A DNA stretch of 41,517 nt from Planctomycetia bacterium (GTDB lineage Bacteria; Planctomycetota; UBA1135; UBA2386), in the NCBI GenBank assembly GCA_005776475.1, contig SXPB01000075.1, forward strand, positions 1-41,517, written 5' to 3'. The notes beneath the pieces are model-generated. The model worked only from the letters and a program-made list of their open reading frames with translations. It did no database searches and had not been told where the DNA came from. This document shows, piece by piece, positions 32,202 through 40,280 of the stretch; the first letter of the stretch is position 1; each line of letters starts with the position of its first letter. A program made the translations under genes and the position numbers.

Positions 32202-32954
32202 TCAGACCGAAGCGTTCTTGGCGGGCAGCAGTTCGCCGAGGAACTGCGGCAACATCTTGCGCCACGTCACCCAGTCGTGCCGCCACGTCTTGTCCCACGC
32301 GTCGACGCGGTTGGGGATGCCTTTCGGACCGAGCACGCGTTCGACGTTCCAGCTCTGCTCCGGGTCCTCGAAGTCGCCGGTGCCGTGCGCCAGCAGGATG
32401 AAGCGCTGCTTGAGCAGTTCGAGGTGCTTGCCAGACAGACCCGGCACGAAATCGAGCGGCGAGCTGTCGTGGTAGTCGCGGGTGATCTTGCCCTGCAGGA
32501 AGCGGTTCATGTTGTAGGTGCCGCTCAAGCAGATCGCCTTGTCGAAGACGTCCGGGTGCCGACACACCACCGACAACGCGTTGAAGGCGCCGATCGACGC
32601 GCCCGCGGCCCAGATCAGCCCCGGGTTGCCGCCGCAGTCGCGCTGGATCGCCGGCACCACCTCACGGTAGATGCACTGGTCGAACTTGTTCTGCACCGCC
32701 GCCGCCTGCTCCAGCGTCTTGCACTCCTTGAGCCAGGCCTGACCGGCGATCGAATCGACGACGTAGACCTTCAACCGCAGGTCCTTCAGGAAGTCGCCGA
32801 TCGCCGTGATCAGGTGGAAGCGCTCGGGTTCCTCGGCGTCACCGCCGGCGGTCGGAAACAGCAGCAGGGGCGTGCCCGCGACGCCGTAGCGCACGAACGT
32901 GATTTCGCGGCCACCGAGGGCCGGGGACTTCCAGGTGATCTTGTGCTTGCTCAC
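32202..32954 (-). CDS. Alpha/beta-hydrolase, esterase-like protein
   Basis: A 250-residue esterase-D/enterochelin-esterase-like hydrolase (PF00756 type). The nucleophile elbow is WAAGASIGAFNAL (Ser120), the acid is probably Asp194 or Glu196 in AHGTGDFEDPEQS, and the base is His226 in TWRHDWVTWRKMLPQFL. There is no signal peptide, so it is cytoplasmic. The start is GTG 32954, overlapping the stop of the ATP-grasp gene as GTGA; the open frame above it belongs to that gene. Tight coupling implies a joint task with the ATP-grasp ligase. A second, longer protein of the same fold is encoded at 36302-37435. Confidence 0.85.
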   Translation of the reverse strand: MSKHKITWKSPALGGREITFVRYGVAGTPLLLFPTAGGDAEEPERFHLITAIGDFLKDLRLKVYVVDSIAGQAWLKECKTLEQAAAVQNKFDQCIYREVVPAIQRDCGGNPGLIWAAGASIGAFNALSVVCRHPDVFDKAICLSGTYNMNRFLQGKITRDYHDSSPLDFVPGLSGKHLELLKQRFILLAHGTGDFEDPEQSWNVERVLGPKGIPNRVDAWDKTWRHDWVTWRKMLPQFLGELLPAKNASV

Positions 32955-34198
32955 TTCTTCGACTCCTTCTCGTCGTCGGCCAGCGACTGCTGCACGAGCC
33001 CGAAGAAGCGCGCCGTGAAATCGGCGACCTCGTGGGCTGGATACATGTGGGCGACCTTCTTTTGGATGGCGTCTTTGCAGCGGTCGCTGCGGAACCACGC
33101 CTGCGCCGCCTCTTCGAGCGGCTTGCAGTGCTTCTGGGCGAACTCGGCGAACTCGTCGAACTGCAGACGTTCGCGGGCGATCTTGGCGTAGCCGCGCAGC
33201 TTGTCGCGGTACGGCAGGTCCTTCTTGGCGATCGCGTAGAACGGCTCGAAGTCGAGGGTCTTCTTCATCGGCCGCTTCGTCGCGGCGCAGAACGTGGCCC
33301 ACTTCAGGTTGCTCAGCACGTACCACGGCCAGTGGTAGTGGATCGAGTTGACCTGGTTGTCCGGGCAGGGGTTGGCGAAGTCGATCGGGTAGAAGGTGCC
33401 GCCCTTGCGCAACGCCTCGCAGCTGTTGAAGTCCCAGCCGAAGAAGCTGTTGATGGTCAGGCACGTGTCCACCATCAGCTGCTCCTCTTCCTTGGAGCAG
33501 AAGTTGCGCGCCGTGGTGTAACGGCCGTGCAGCGGTTGGCTGGCGTCGTACTTGATCACGCGCACCTGCGGCCCGATGCCGACCGCACGCACGAACAAGT
33601 CGAAGCCGGCGACGGCCTGCTGCACGTGCATCAGCCACTTCTCGCTGTTCTCGTAGCTGGCGCGCAGCGCCTTCTCGTCGTCGATCTTGGTGACGCCCTG
33701 CCAGCCGCCGCCGTCGTACGGCTTCATGAACAAGGGATAGCCGATCTGCTGGCCGATCTTGCCGAGGTCGAAGTGGCGCGCGTAGGCGTTGAGCGTGAAC
33801 TCGAGGTCCGGCTTCTTGTCGTAGTTCTTCTGCGGCACCATCATCGTCGGCGGGATCGGCATGCCGAGTGCCGTCATCGCGCAGTACGTCGAGTGCTTCT
33901 CGTAGCTCTGCACCGACCACGGGTTGTTGTAGACGTAGAGGCCGTCCATCAGGATCGACTTCTTGATCCACTCGCGCTGCAGCGCGAACCAGTGCGTCAG
34001 GCGATCGACGACGACGTCGTACTTGCAGCCTTGCTGCAGCATGTACGGCTCGAGGGTCGTGCGTTCGCAAGCGAACTTCACGACGTCCTTGCCGAGCTTC
34101 AGCTCCAGCTTGGCGTCGGCGAGGATTTGTTCGAAAGCCAGCGGCCAACAAATGTCGGCGCCGAGCGAGAGTCCGATGTGGCGGGTGACGGCAGGCAT
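32951..34198 (-). CDS. ATP-grasp ligase of unknown substrate
   Basis: A 415-residue ATP-grasp protein. The nucleotide-binding part has YPLFMKPYDGGGWQGVTKID with Lys159 in the canonical lysine position, VVDRLTHWFALQ before it and the metal-binding C-terminal strand FYPIDFANPCPDN after it, as in RimK-like and carboxylate-amine ligases. The last ~120 residues are helical and charged (ending DDEKESKK) and I do not recognise them. It should activate a carboxylate as acyl phosphate and join it to an amine or thiol. ATG 34198 is chosen over the open frame that starts at 34348. It begins 101 bases after the histidine kinase gene and overlaps the esterase gene by 4 bases. Confidence 0.85.
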   Translation of the reverse strand: MPAVTRHIGLSLGADICWPLAFEQILADAKLELKLGKDVVKFACERTTLEPYMLQQGCKYDVVVDRLTHWFALQREWIKKSILMDGLYVYNNPWSVQSYEKHSTYCAMTALGMPIPPTMMVPQKNYDKKPDLEFTLNAYARHFDLGKIGQQIGYPLFMKPYDGGGWQGVTKIDDEKALRASYENSEKWLMHVQQAVAGFDLFVRAVGIGPQVRVIKYDASQPLHGRYTTARNFCSKEEEQLMVDTCLTINSFFGWDFNSCEALRKGGTFYPIDFANPCPDNQVNSIHYHWPWYVLSNLKWATFCAATKRPMKKTLDFEPFYAIAKKDLPYRDKLRGYAKIARERLQFDEFAEFAQKHCKPLEEAAQAWFRSDRCKDAIQKKVAHMYPAHEVADFTARFFGLVQQSLADDEKESKK

Positions 34199-34299
34199 GG
34201 GAGTGGCAGCGGGGCGGGCACTATGCCGACTGGGAGAAACCGGAACCAGAGCCGTGCCGAACCTACCGCGGTAGAACCAGCGCCGACCGGCCGCTTGGC

Positions 34300-36168
34300 T
34301 CAGCCCGCCGGGGGCGCGGCCGCCCGGCCGGAGCGCCGGCCGCGCCAATCGGCGATCGTGGCCAGCAGCAACTTGCGGTCGATGGGCTTGCTCAGGAACG
34401 CGTCACTGCCGGCCGACAGGCAGGCCTCCCGGTCGGCCTGCATCGCATTCGCGGTCAACGAGACGATCGGCAGATCACAGCCGCGCTGCCGCAGCAGGCG
34501 GGTGGCGGTGTTGCCGTCCCTCACCGGCAGCTGCATGTCCATCAGCACGACGTCGAAGCTGGCGCCAGCCGAGGCAAGCCGATCGACGCACTCCTTGCCG
34601 TTCGCGGCAATCTCCATGCTGCAGCCCGCCCGTTCGAGCAGGTGCCGCAGCAGGCGTTGGTTGTCGGGTCCGTCCTCGACGAGCAGCACCCGGGCCCCCG
34701 TCAACGGACGCGACGCAGCCTGGCTGGAGGTCGGCGCCGGTGCCACGTTCGGGGCAGCCGGTGGCGCCACGTCGACGCCCATGGCGACGGTGACGGTGAA
34801 GCGCGAGCCATGACCGACGGCACTCGCCGCGACCAGATCGCCACCGAGCAGGCGCGCCAGTTGCCGCGAGATCGCCAACCCGAGCCCCGTACCACCGTGC
34901 CGGCGCGTCGTGGACGCGTCGGCTTGCTCGAATGCCTGGAACAGCCGCGCCAACACGCTCGCCGGCATGCCCATGCCCTGGTCGACTACTTCGCAACGCA
35001 GTTGGGGCGACTCGCCGTCGGTGCACGAGACCACGATGGTCACATCCCCGCCGCTGCTGAACTTGATCGCGTTGTCGACGAGGTTCACCAGGATCTGGCG
35101 CAGGCGCAGCGGGTCGGTGCGGATCGTCGTCGGCACCGGTGCTGGCACCACGGTCTGCAAGCGCACGCGGCGCGCTTCGGCCTTGACGCGCAGCAAGGCG
35201 GTGACTTCTTCCACGACGGCCAGCGGCGAACAAGGCAGGCACTCGATCGCCAGCTTGCCCGCCTCCAACTTCGACATGTCGAGCAGGTCGTTGACGATCG
35301 CGACCATGCTCTCGGCGTTGCGCCGGATCGTCGCCACCGCTTCGTGTTGCAGCGAACCAGCGTCACCCGACACGCCGTCCAGCATGAGGTCGGCGAAACC
35401 GAGGATGGCCGTCATCGGCGTGCGCAATTCGTGGCTGACGTTGGCGAGGAACGCGGTCTTCGTCTGGTTCGCGGCATCGGCGGCGTCGCGCGCGGCGGCC
35501 AGTTCGGCAGTGCGCTCCTGCACGCGGCGTTCGAGCTCGCCCCACGCGCGCTGGATCGGCACGACGAGCTGCCGCGAATACCAGAGGACGAATGCCGCCA
35601 TCAACACGACGCCGGCCAACGTGATCACCAGGCTCGCCTGCGCCGGCAGGTCGTGCACCGCCCGCTCCCGCTCGATGCCGTCGCGGCCGGCGTGGCGCAA
35701 CCGCACCTGCGACCGCTGCAGGCTCTGTTCGAGCTGGCCAAGGTCGTCGGCGAGGAACTCCAGCGCGTCGCGGCGTGCCTCGCCGACCAACGCGGGCCCC
35801 TGGCCGAGTTCGTGCACTGTGCGTTCGAGTCGCACCAGATTGCCGCGCAGGAGACCGAACTCGCGCTCATCGACGCTGTCCAGCATGCGGGCGAATCCCG
35901 ACGACTGCGATTCGACCTCGTCGAAGAACACCCTGGCGACGGCGGCGTCGAACGTCTGCTCGTCGGCGCGGCCTTGTTCGACGCGCACCACGAGTTCCCG
36001 GGTGGCTTCGAGCGCGGCTTGCACCGCCAGGCACGCGGTGAGGGCATCCGAGACCTGCTCGGAGGCATCGCGCATCTGCGCGGTGAAGAACCCCGACGTC
36101 AGCATCTGGGCCACCTGCAGCACGAGTGCAAACAGGAAGCCCAAGACGAGCTTCCAGGTCAACGACAC
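34300..36168 (-). CDS. Membrane-bound hybrid histidine kinase
   Basis: A 622-residue hybrid sensor kinase. Transmembrane helices at about 5-25 and 178-198 flank a helical periplasmic sensor of about 150 residues. There is no obvious HAMP; a short coiled coil (about 205-235) leads to the H-box FLANVSHELRTPM (His246). The ATPase part has the N-box ILVNLVDNAIKFS, the G1 box DQGMGM and the G2 box RHGGTGLGLAI. A receiver follows, with VLLVEDGPDNQ (Glu498/Asp499), the phosphoacceptor Asp544 in VVLMDMQLPVRDG, and LSKPI. The C-terminus is Ala/Pro-rich. The start is GTG 36168. No response-regulator output gene is adjacent, so its partner is probably encoded elsewhere. It lies between the two esterase genes. 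Confidence 0.94.
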   Translation of the reverse strand: MSLTWKLVLGFLFALVLQVAQMLTSGFFTAQMRDASEQVSDALTACLAVQAALEATRELVVRVEQGRADEQTFDAAVARVFFDEVESQSSGFARMLDSVDEREFGLLRGNLVRLERTVHELGQGPALVGEARRDALEFLADDLGQLEQSLQRSQVRLRHAGRDGIERERAVHDLPAQASLVITLAGVVLMAAFVLWYSRQLVVPIQRAWGELERRVQERTAELAAARDAADAANQTKTAFLANVSHELRTPMTAILGFADLMLDGVSGDAGSLQHEAVATIRRNAESMVAIVNDLLDMSKLEAGKLAIECLPCSPLAVVEEVTALLRVKAEARRVRLQTVVPAPVPTTIRTDPLRLRQILVNLVDNAIKFSSGGDVTIVVSCTDGESPQLRCEVVDQGMGMPASVLARLFQAFEQADASTTRRHGGTGLGLAISRQLARLLGGDLVAASAVGHGSRFTVTVAMGVDVAPPAAPNVAPAPTSSQAASRPLTGARVLLVEDGPDNQRLLRHLLERAGCSMEIAANGKECVDRLASAGASFDVVLMDMQLPVRDGNTATRLLRQRGCDLPIVSLTANAMQADREACLSAGSDAFLSKPIDRKLLLATIADWRGRRSGRAAAPPAG

Positions 36169-36219
36169 GGTGTTGGGTCCCCTCTCTCAGCCACGACGCT
36201 GTATCGGGCGGCCAACCAC

Positions 36220-36230
36220 GGTCATTGACC
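36220..36230. promoter_or_regulatory. Inverted repeat upstream of the kinase gene, possible operator
   Basis: GGTCA-T-TGACC is a perfect 5+5 inverted repeat 52 bases before the kinase start, a common operator geometry. No -35/-10 could be assigned, so it is only a candidate. Confidence 0.25.
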
Positions 36231-36301
36231 AGGACGGCGAACCGCCATGCCATCGGCGCCATCGGTGCCTGCGCCCACCACCCTCACTACGCGTTTCTAG
36301 C

Positions 36302-37435
36302 CTACTCGTAGACGAGCCACAGCGGCCCGGGGAACAGCCAGCTCAAACCTTCGCGCAAGCGATCGCGCCAGTTCTCCCAGTTGTGGCCGTCGTTCGCTTC
36401 GCGGAAGCGCACCGTCATGCCGGTCTCCTGCAGTCGCGGAACCAGCGAACGGTTGTAGTAGATCAACGACTCGTAGACGCCACAGCTGAGGAACACCTGT
36501 TCCGCCGGCCGCCCCGGCGTGCGCCGGAACTCGTTGACGAACTTCACCACTGGATCGAATACCGGGCCGCGGTCGTGGTCGCCGATCTCGGTGAACACGA
36601 ACGAGCCGGATTGCAGCAGCAGCTTGCCGAAGAAGCCGGGGTGCCGCCACGCGGTCGACAGCGACGAGACAGCGCCGAACGAAGCCCCCATCACCGCGCG
36701 CGCCGACGGTTCGCGCACCAACGGCAGGATCTGCTCCATCTGCGGCACGAGATCGTGCACCAGGAAGTCGGCCTGGCGCGGGTCGGCGGCGTACTCGCGC
36801 ATGCGGTCGCCGGCCTGCGTCATGATCGCGATCAACGGCGGGATCTCCAGCCGATGGATCATGTTGTCGAGGATCGCCTGCAGGTTGGCGAAGCCGAGGT
36901 AGTCGAAGCCGTCGTGCACGACGAGCAGCGGGTATCGCCGCGTCTGCCGGAAGCGCGCCGGCCGGTAGACCTTGATCGGCCGCCAGTCGCCGTACACCTT
37001 CGAGTCGACGTGGCGATCCTCGATCGTGCCCTGCCGCGCTTCGGGATCGACCAGGCACCACTCGGGCGGCGCGTAACCCTCGCCGTAGACCACCGAGTTG
37101 GCGCCGAACGGATCGCGCGCGGTGTGCTTGTTGAGCGGGTCGCGCAGCATCGTGCCGCGGCCGAACAGCATCACGCCGATCTTGTACTCCATGCGCGACT
37201 TCGGCGGCACGTCGAGCTGCAGCACCCAGGTGTCGGAGTGGCGCAGCCGGCGGAACGGCAGCGAACCGGGCAAGCCGTGGATCCAATGCTGCAGCGTGAC
37301 CTCCTGCGCCTCACCGCGGAACAGGAACGTCACCGACCGGCCTTCGACGTGCGGGAACTCGGTGGCGGCGATCAACTCCTCGACGGCAGGGCGGCCAAGC
37401 GCCACCGCGTGCTCGATGCGTTCGACGAGGCTCAT
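36302..37435 (-). CDS. Enterochelin-esterase-like hydrolase with N-terminal E-set domain
   Basis: A 377-residue protein with an N-terminal Ig/E-set-like part (about 30-100, TFLFRGEAQEVTLQHWIHGL and MEYKIGVMLFG) and a C-terminal alpha/beta-hydrolase. The nucleophile motif is VMGASFGAVSSLST (Ser252) and the catalytic His is in EANDGHNWENWRDRLREGL (His351), as in Fes and IroE-like esterases. These hydrolyse esters of siderophore or other large substrates. There is no signal peptide. The start ATG 37435 overlaps the S51 gene stop as ATGA. It is the last gene of the nupC-pnp-GNAT-S51-esterase operon. No siderophore gene is present nearby, so the substrate is open. Confidence 0.87.
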   Translation of the reverse strand: MSLVERIEHAVALGRPAVEELIAATEFPHVEGRSVTFLFRGEAQEVTLQHWIHGLPGSLPFRRLRHSDTWVLQLDVPPKSRMEYKIGVMLFGRGTMLRDPLNKHTARDPFGANSVVYGEGYAPPEWCLVDPEARQGTIEDRHVDSKVYGDWRPIKVYRPARFRQTRRYPLLVVHDGFDYLGFANLQAILDNMIHRLEIPPLIAIMTQAGDRMREYAADPRQADFLVHDLVPQMEQILPLVREPSARAVMGASFGAVSSLSTAWRHPGFFGKLLLQSGSFVFTEIGDHDRGPVFDPVVKFVNEFRRTPGRPAEQVFLSCGVYESLIYYNRSLVPRLQETGMTVRFREANDGHNWENWRDRLREGLSWLFPGPLWLVYE

Positions 37436-38418
37436 GCGCCCACCTCCTCGACCCAACCGTCTTCGGTGAGGCGACGGGTGTCCGGCTGCGCCGACCAGCG
37501 CGAGCCGTTCCAATCGATCCGCGCACCGTCGTCGAGCAGCACGCACAGGGCCGGCGCGAAACGACGCGCGAACAACTGCACGTTGCGTTCGTCGTCGGCG
37601 TCGAGCCGCTTCTTCGCGTGCGGCAGCGCCACCAGGTCGGGCAACACGGCGAAACCCGCCTCCATCACCTCGGCGCAGGCACTGCCCTGGGGCGGCGTGT
37701 CGTGAAACAGCACGATGCGTTCGCACAACGCCATCGCCCCCGCCGACCACGCCACCACCGGCCGGTTGCCGTGCAGACCGAGCACGTCGAACAAGCGCAG
37801 CCGGTGCAGCAACACCGCGATGTGGCCGCCGGCGATGCAGAGGATGCCGCACTCGAGCAGCTTCTTGTGCAGGTCGCGGCGCTCGCGTTGCACCGCGGCA
37901 CGCTCGCCGGGACGCCAACGCGATTCGAACTCCTCGTGCACCTGCACCACGCGCTGCACGTGCTGGCTGTCGATGCCTTGCAGCATCACCAGCGCATCGT
38001 GGCGTTCGGCGGCGAGCCACAGGTCGTTGCCAGGGCGCCGCAGCAGTTCGCGGATCGGCTCCATCGCGCCGAGCAAGCGCAGGCGATAGAGCTCCTGCAC
38101 GCGCCGCAAGGTGTCGTGCCGTTGCCGCATCGCCGCCAGCAGCTCGCGGTCGCGTTCGAAGATGCGTTCGACGCGCGCCCACACCTCGAGGTTCTGCACG
38201 GTGCGGCCGACGTGCTCGCGGAACTCGTGGTCCTCGGACTCGCGCTCTTCCCAACCGGCCGAGACCAGCGCGACCGGGCGATCATCGGCCGGCAGCAGCG
38301 TGTCGAGGGCAGGCTTGACGATGCGCACGTGGCGCTGCGGGCCGAGCAGGATCGCGGAAGACAGCATGCGGAACGCTTCCCTTACCCGGAGCCAGCGGGC
38401 GAAGGAAGAGCGAGGCAT
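37432..38418 (-). CDS. S51-family hydrolase, cyanophycinase/peptidase E-like
   Basis: A 328-residue protein whose C-terminal half matches the S51 class-I-amidotransferase-like fold: CIAGGHIAVLLHRLRLFDVL, the nucleophile Ser225 in VVAWSAGAMALCE, and the His-containing LPDLVALPHAKKRLD (His267). The SAGA form is that of cyanophycinase rather than dipeptidase E. Before the nucleophile it carries a long helical insert (about 60-190). Such enzymes hydrolyse beta-aspartyl or other isopeptide bonds. The start ATG 38418 is 18 bases after the GNAT stop, and its stop overlaps the esterase start. Substrate unknown. Confidence 0.82.
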   Translation of the reverse strand: MPRSSFARWLRVREAFRMLSSAILLGPQRHVRIVKPALDTLLPADDRPVALVSAGWEERESEDHEFREHVGRTVQNLEVWARVERIFERDRELLAAMRQRHDTLRRVQELYRLRLLGAMEPIRELLRRPGNDLWLAAERHDALVMLQGIDSQHVQRVVQVHEEFESRWRPGERAAVQRERRDLHKKLLECGILCIAGGHIAVLLHRLRLFDVLGLHGNRPVVAWSAGAMALCERIVLFHDTPPQGSACAEVMEAGFAVLPDLVALPHAKKRLDADDERNVQLFARRFAPALCVLLDDGARIDWNGSRWSAQPDTRRLTEDGWVEEVGA

Positions 38419-38436
38419 GGCAGCGGCGCCGCGGCG

Positions 38437-39450
38437 TCAGGCCAGATCGCTGTCGCCGAGGGCGTACCACCACTTCGTCTCCAGCGTCGGCAGGTCGAGC
38501 TGCGAGCCGGTGATCAGGTAGACGAGCCGCCGCTCGAGCCAGTTCGCCGACGGCGTCTTCTGGAAACCGCGTTCGGCGAGCGCGCGCCACTCGACCGACC
38601 ATTCCGGAAACACCGTCATCAGGCGCAGCTTGTTCTCTTCGCGCGCCCGCACGCAGGCGACGTGCAGCAACGCATCGCGCGCCGCCTCGTCGTGTTCGCT
38701 GCACATCCAGTCGGCGATGGTCGCCGCTTCCGGCGCGAGCCCGCTGCCGGGCTTCAACACCAGGAACCCGCGCAAGGCGCCGTTTGCGCGCGCGGTCCAC
38801 AGTTCGTAGTCGGCGCGGGCCGGGTTGCTGACGTAGCGCCAGTGCAGGTAGCGATGGTCACGCCGCAGCAGCAGGTGTTTCTCGGTCCGCACCACGTCGT
38901 GCAGCACGCCGATGTCGTCGGGGATCGTCGGCACCCGTTCGAGGGTGATCGCCGCCGGCTTCTCGATCGGCGGCAGCGCGACGTCGCGAATCAAGAAGTC
39001 GATCACGCGCAGGAACTGGTACTCCAGGTAGCGGGTGCCGATGCGGAAGGCGACGTCGACCGGGAATCCGTACAGCACCGCGTCGTCGATGCGACGACTG
39101 TGCGCCGAGAACGGCAGGCCGGTGACGACGAACATGCCGGGCCGCTTCAAGCCGGCGCGCCAGTCCGGGTGCGTCATCGAATCGACGCAGTGCACGAAAA
39201 TCAGCGGCCCCTTCGGCGAGTCGGCGAGCACCGGCACGCCGGCGTACTGCGACACCACGGTGCCGTCGTCCGCCACCGCGAGCGACATGCGTTGGCCGAC
39301 CGGGTTTTCGAGGTACTGCCAGCGCCACTGTTCCAACGTGCGGTCGACGAAGCCCGGACCGCACACTTCGCGGAACACCAGGTTGAACGTCTGCAGGATC
39401 GCGTGTTCGTCGCCGGGCTGGTAGCCGCGGATCGTCACCTCACCCTTCAC
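38437..39450 (-). CDS. GNAT-family acetyltransferase
   Basis: A 337-residue GNAT-fold protein. The N-terminal part has TIRGYQPGDEHAILQTFNLVF, QWRWQYLENPVG, MSLAVADDGTVVSQYAGVPV and LKRPGMFVVTGLPF, a double-GNAT-like layout. The C-terminal part includes HRYLHWRYVSNPARADYELW, LLHVACVRAREENKLRLMTVFPEW and ends LETKWWYALGDSDLA. Its acceptor substrate cannot be inferred. The start is GTG 39450, overlapping the pnp stop as GTGA, so it belongs to the nucleoside operon. It could also be related to FemAB-like peptidyl transferases, but no such motif is clear. Confidence 0.78.
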   Translation of the reverse strand: MKGEVTIRGYQPGDEHAILQTFNLVFREVCGPGFVDRTLEQWRWQYLENPVGQRMSLAVADDGTVVSQYAGVPVLADSPKGPLIFVHCVDSMTHPDWRAGLKRPGMFVVTGLPFSAHSRRIDDAVLYGFPVDVAFRIGTRYLEYQFLRVIDFLIRDVALPPIEKPAAITLERVPTIPDDIGVLHDVVRTEKHLLLRRDHRYLHWRYVSNPARADYELWTARANGALRGFLVLKPGSGLAPEAATIADWMCSEHDEAARDALLHVACVRAREENKLRLMTVFPEWSVEWRALAERGFQKTPSANWLERRLVYLITGSQLDLPTLETKWWYALGDSDLA

Positions 39451-40280
39451 GCGAGCCTCCGGCAGAACCCGGTCACCAAGGCAGTCAACGCCGCCGCCGC
39501 CTGCTTGCCCGCAGCGACGACTTCCGCATGCGCCAACGGCACCGGCGAAATGCCGGCGGCCAGGTTGGTCACCAACGACAAGCCCGCGACTTCTGCCCCC
39601 ATCGCGTTCAACGCGATCGCTTCGTGCACCGTGCTCATGCCGACTGCATCGGCACCGAGCCGCTGCAACATGCGGATCTCCGCCGGCGTCTCGTACGACG
39701 GGCCGAGCAGGCCGGCGTAGACACCGGGCCGCAGGCGCTGGCCGACGGTGTCGAGCAGCGCCCGCAACCGCGGCGAGTAGACCCGCGACTGGTCGGGAAA
39801 ACGCGGCCCGAACGCCGGCTCGTGCGCGCCGGTGAGCGGCGAAGCCCCGGTCAGGTTGAGATGGTCGCGCAGCACCATCAGGTCGCCGGGCGCCATGTCG
39901 TCGGCGATGCCGCCGGCAGCGTTGGTCAGCAGGAACGACGGCACGCCGAGCAAGCGCAGCGTGCGCACGGCGCGCACGACCTCGGACGGCGACCAACCTT
40001 CGTAGAGATGCACGCGGCCCGACAGGCAGGCGACCTTGGTGCCGCCCACCGTGCCGACCACCAGCGCGCCGCCGTGGCCTTCGACGTGCGGCACCGGCCA
40101 TTCCGGGATCTCGGCGAACGGGATCGTCGTGGCCTGCTGCACCTGCGCCGCGAAGTCCTTGAGTCCGCTGCCGAGCACGAGGCCGAGCCGCATGCCGTTC
40201 CACATCGCCGTCCCGACCCGTTCCTGCAGGAAGGCGACGGCGCGTTCGATCCGTTGCCGTTCGGCATTGGCCCCGCTCAC
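39447..40280 (-). CDS. Purine nucleoside phosphorylase
   Basis: A 277-residue trimeric-type (PNP/MTAP) phosphorylase. It shows LGLVLGSGLKDF (phosphate loop), GRVHLYEGW, LLTNAAGGIADDMAPGDLMV, GLLGPSYETPAEIRML and VGMSTVHEAIALNAMGAEV followed by LVTNLAAG. It cleaves purine nucleosides with phosphate to base and ribose-1-phosphate. The start is GTG 40280, overlapping the transporter stop (GTGA). Uptake by the CNT transporter and cleavage by this enzyme are thus made from one transcript. Confidence 0.93.
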   Translation of the reverse strand: MSGANAERQRIERAVAFLQERVGTAMWNGMRLGLVLGSGLKDFAAQVQQATTIPFAEIPEWPVPHVEGHGGALVVGTVGGTKVACLSGRVHLYEGWSPSEVVRAVRTLRLLGVPSFLLTNAAGGIADDMAPGDLMVLRDHLNLTGASPLTGAHEPAFGPRFPDQSRVYSPRLRALLDTVGQRLRPGVYAGLLGPSYETPAEIRMLQRLGADAVGMSTVHEAIALNAMGAEVAGLSLVTNLAAGISPVPLAHAEVVAAGKQAAAALTALVTGFCRRLA

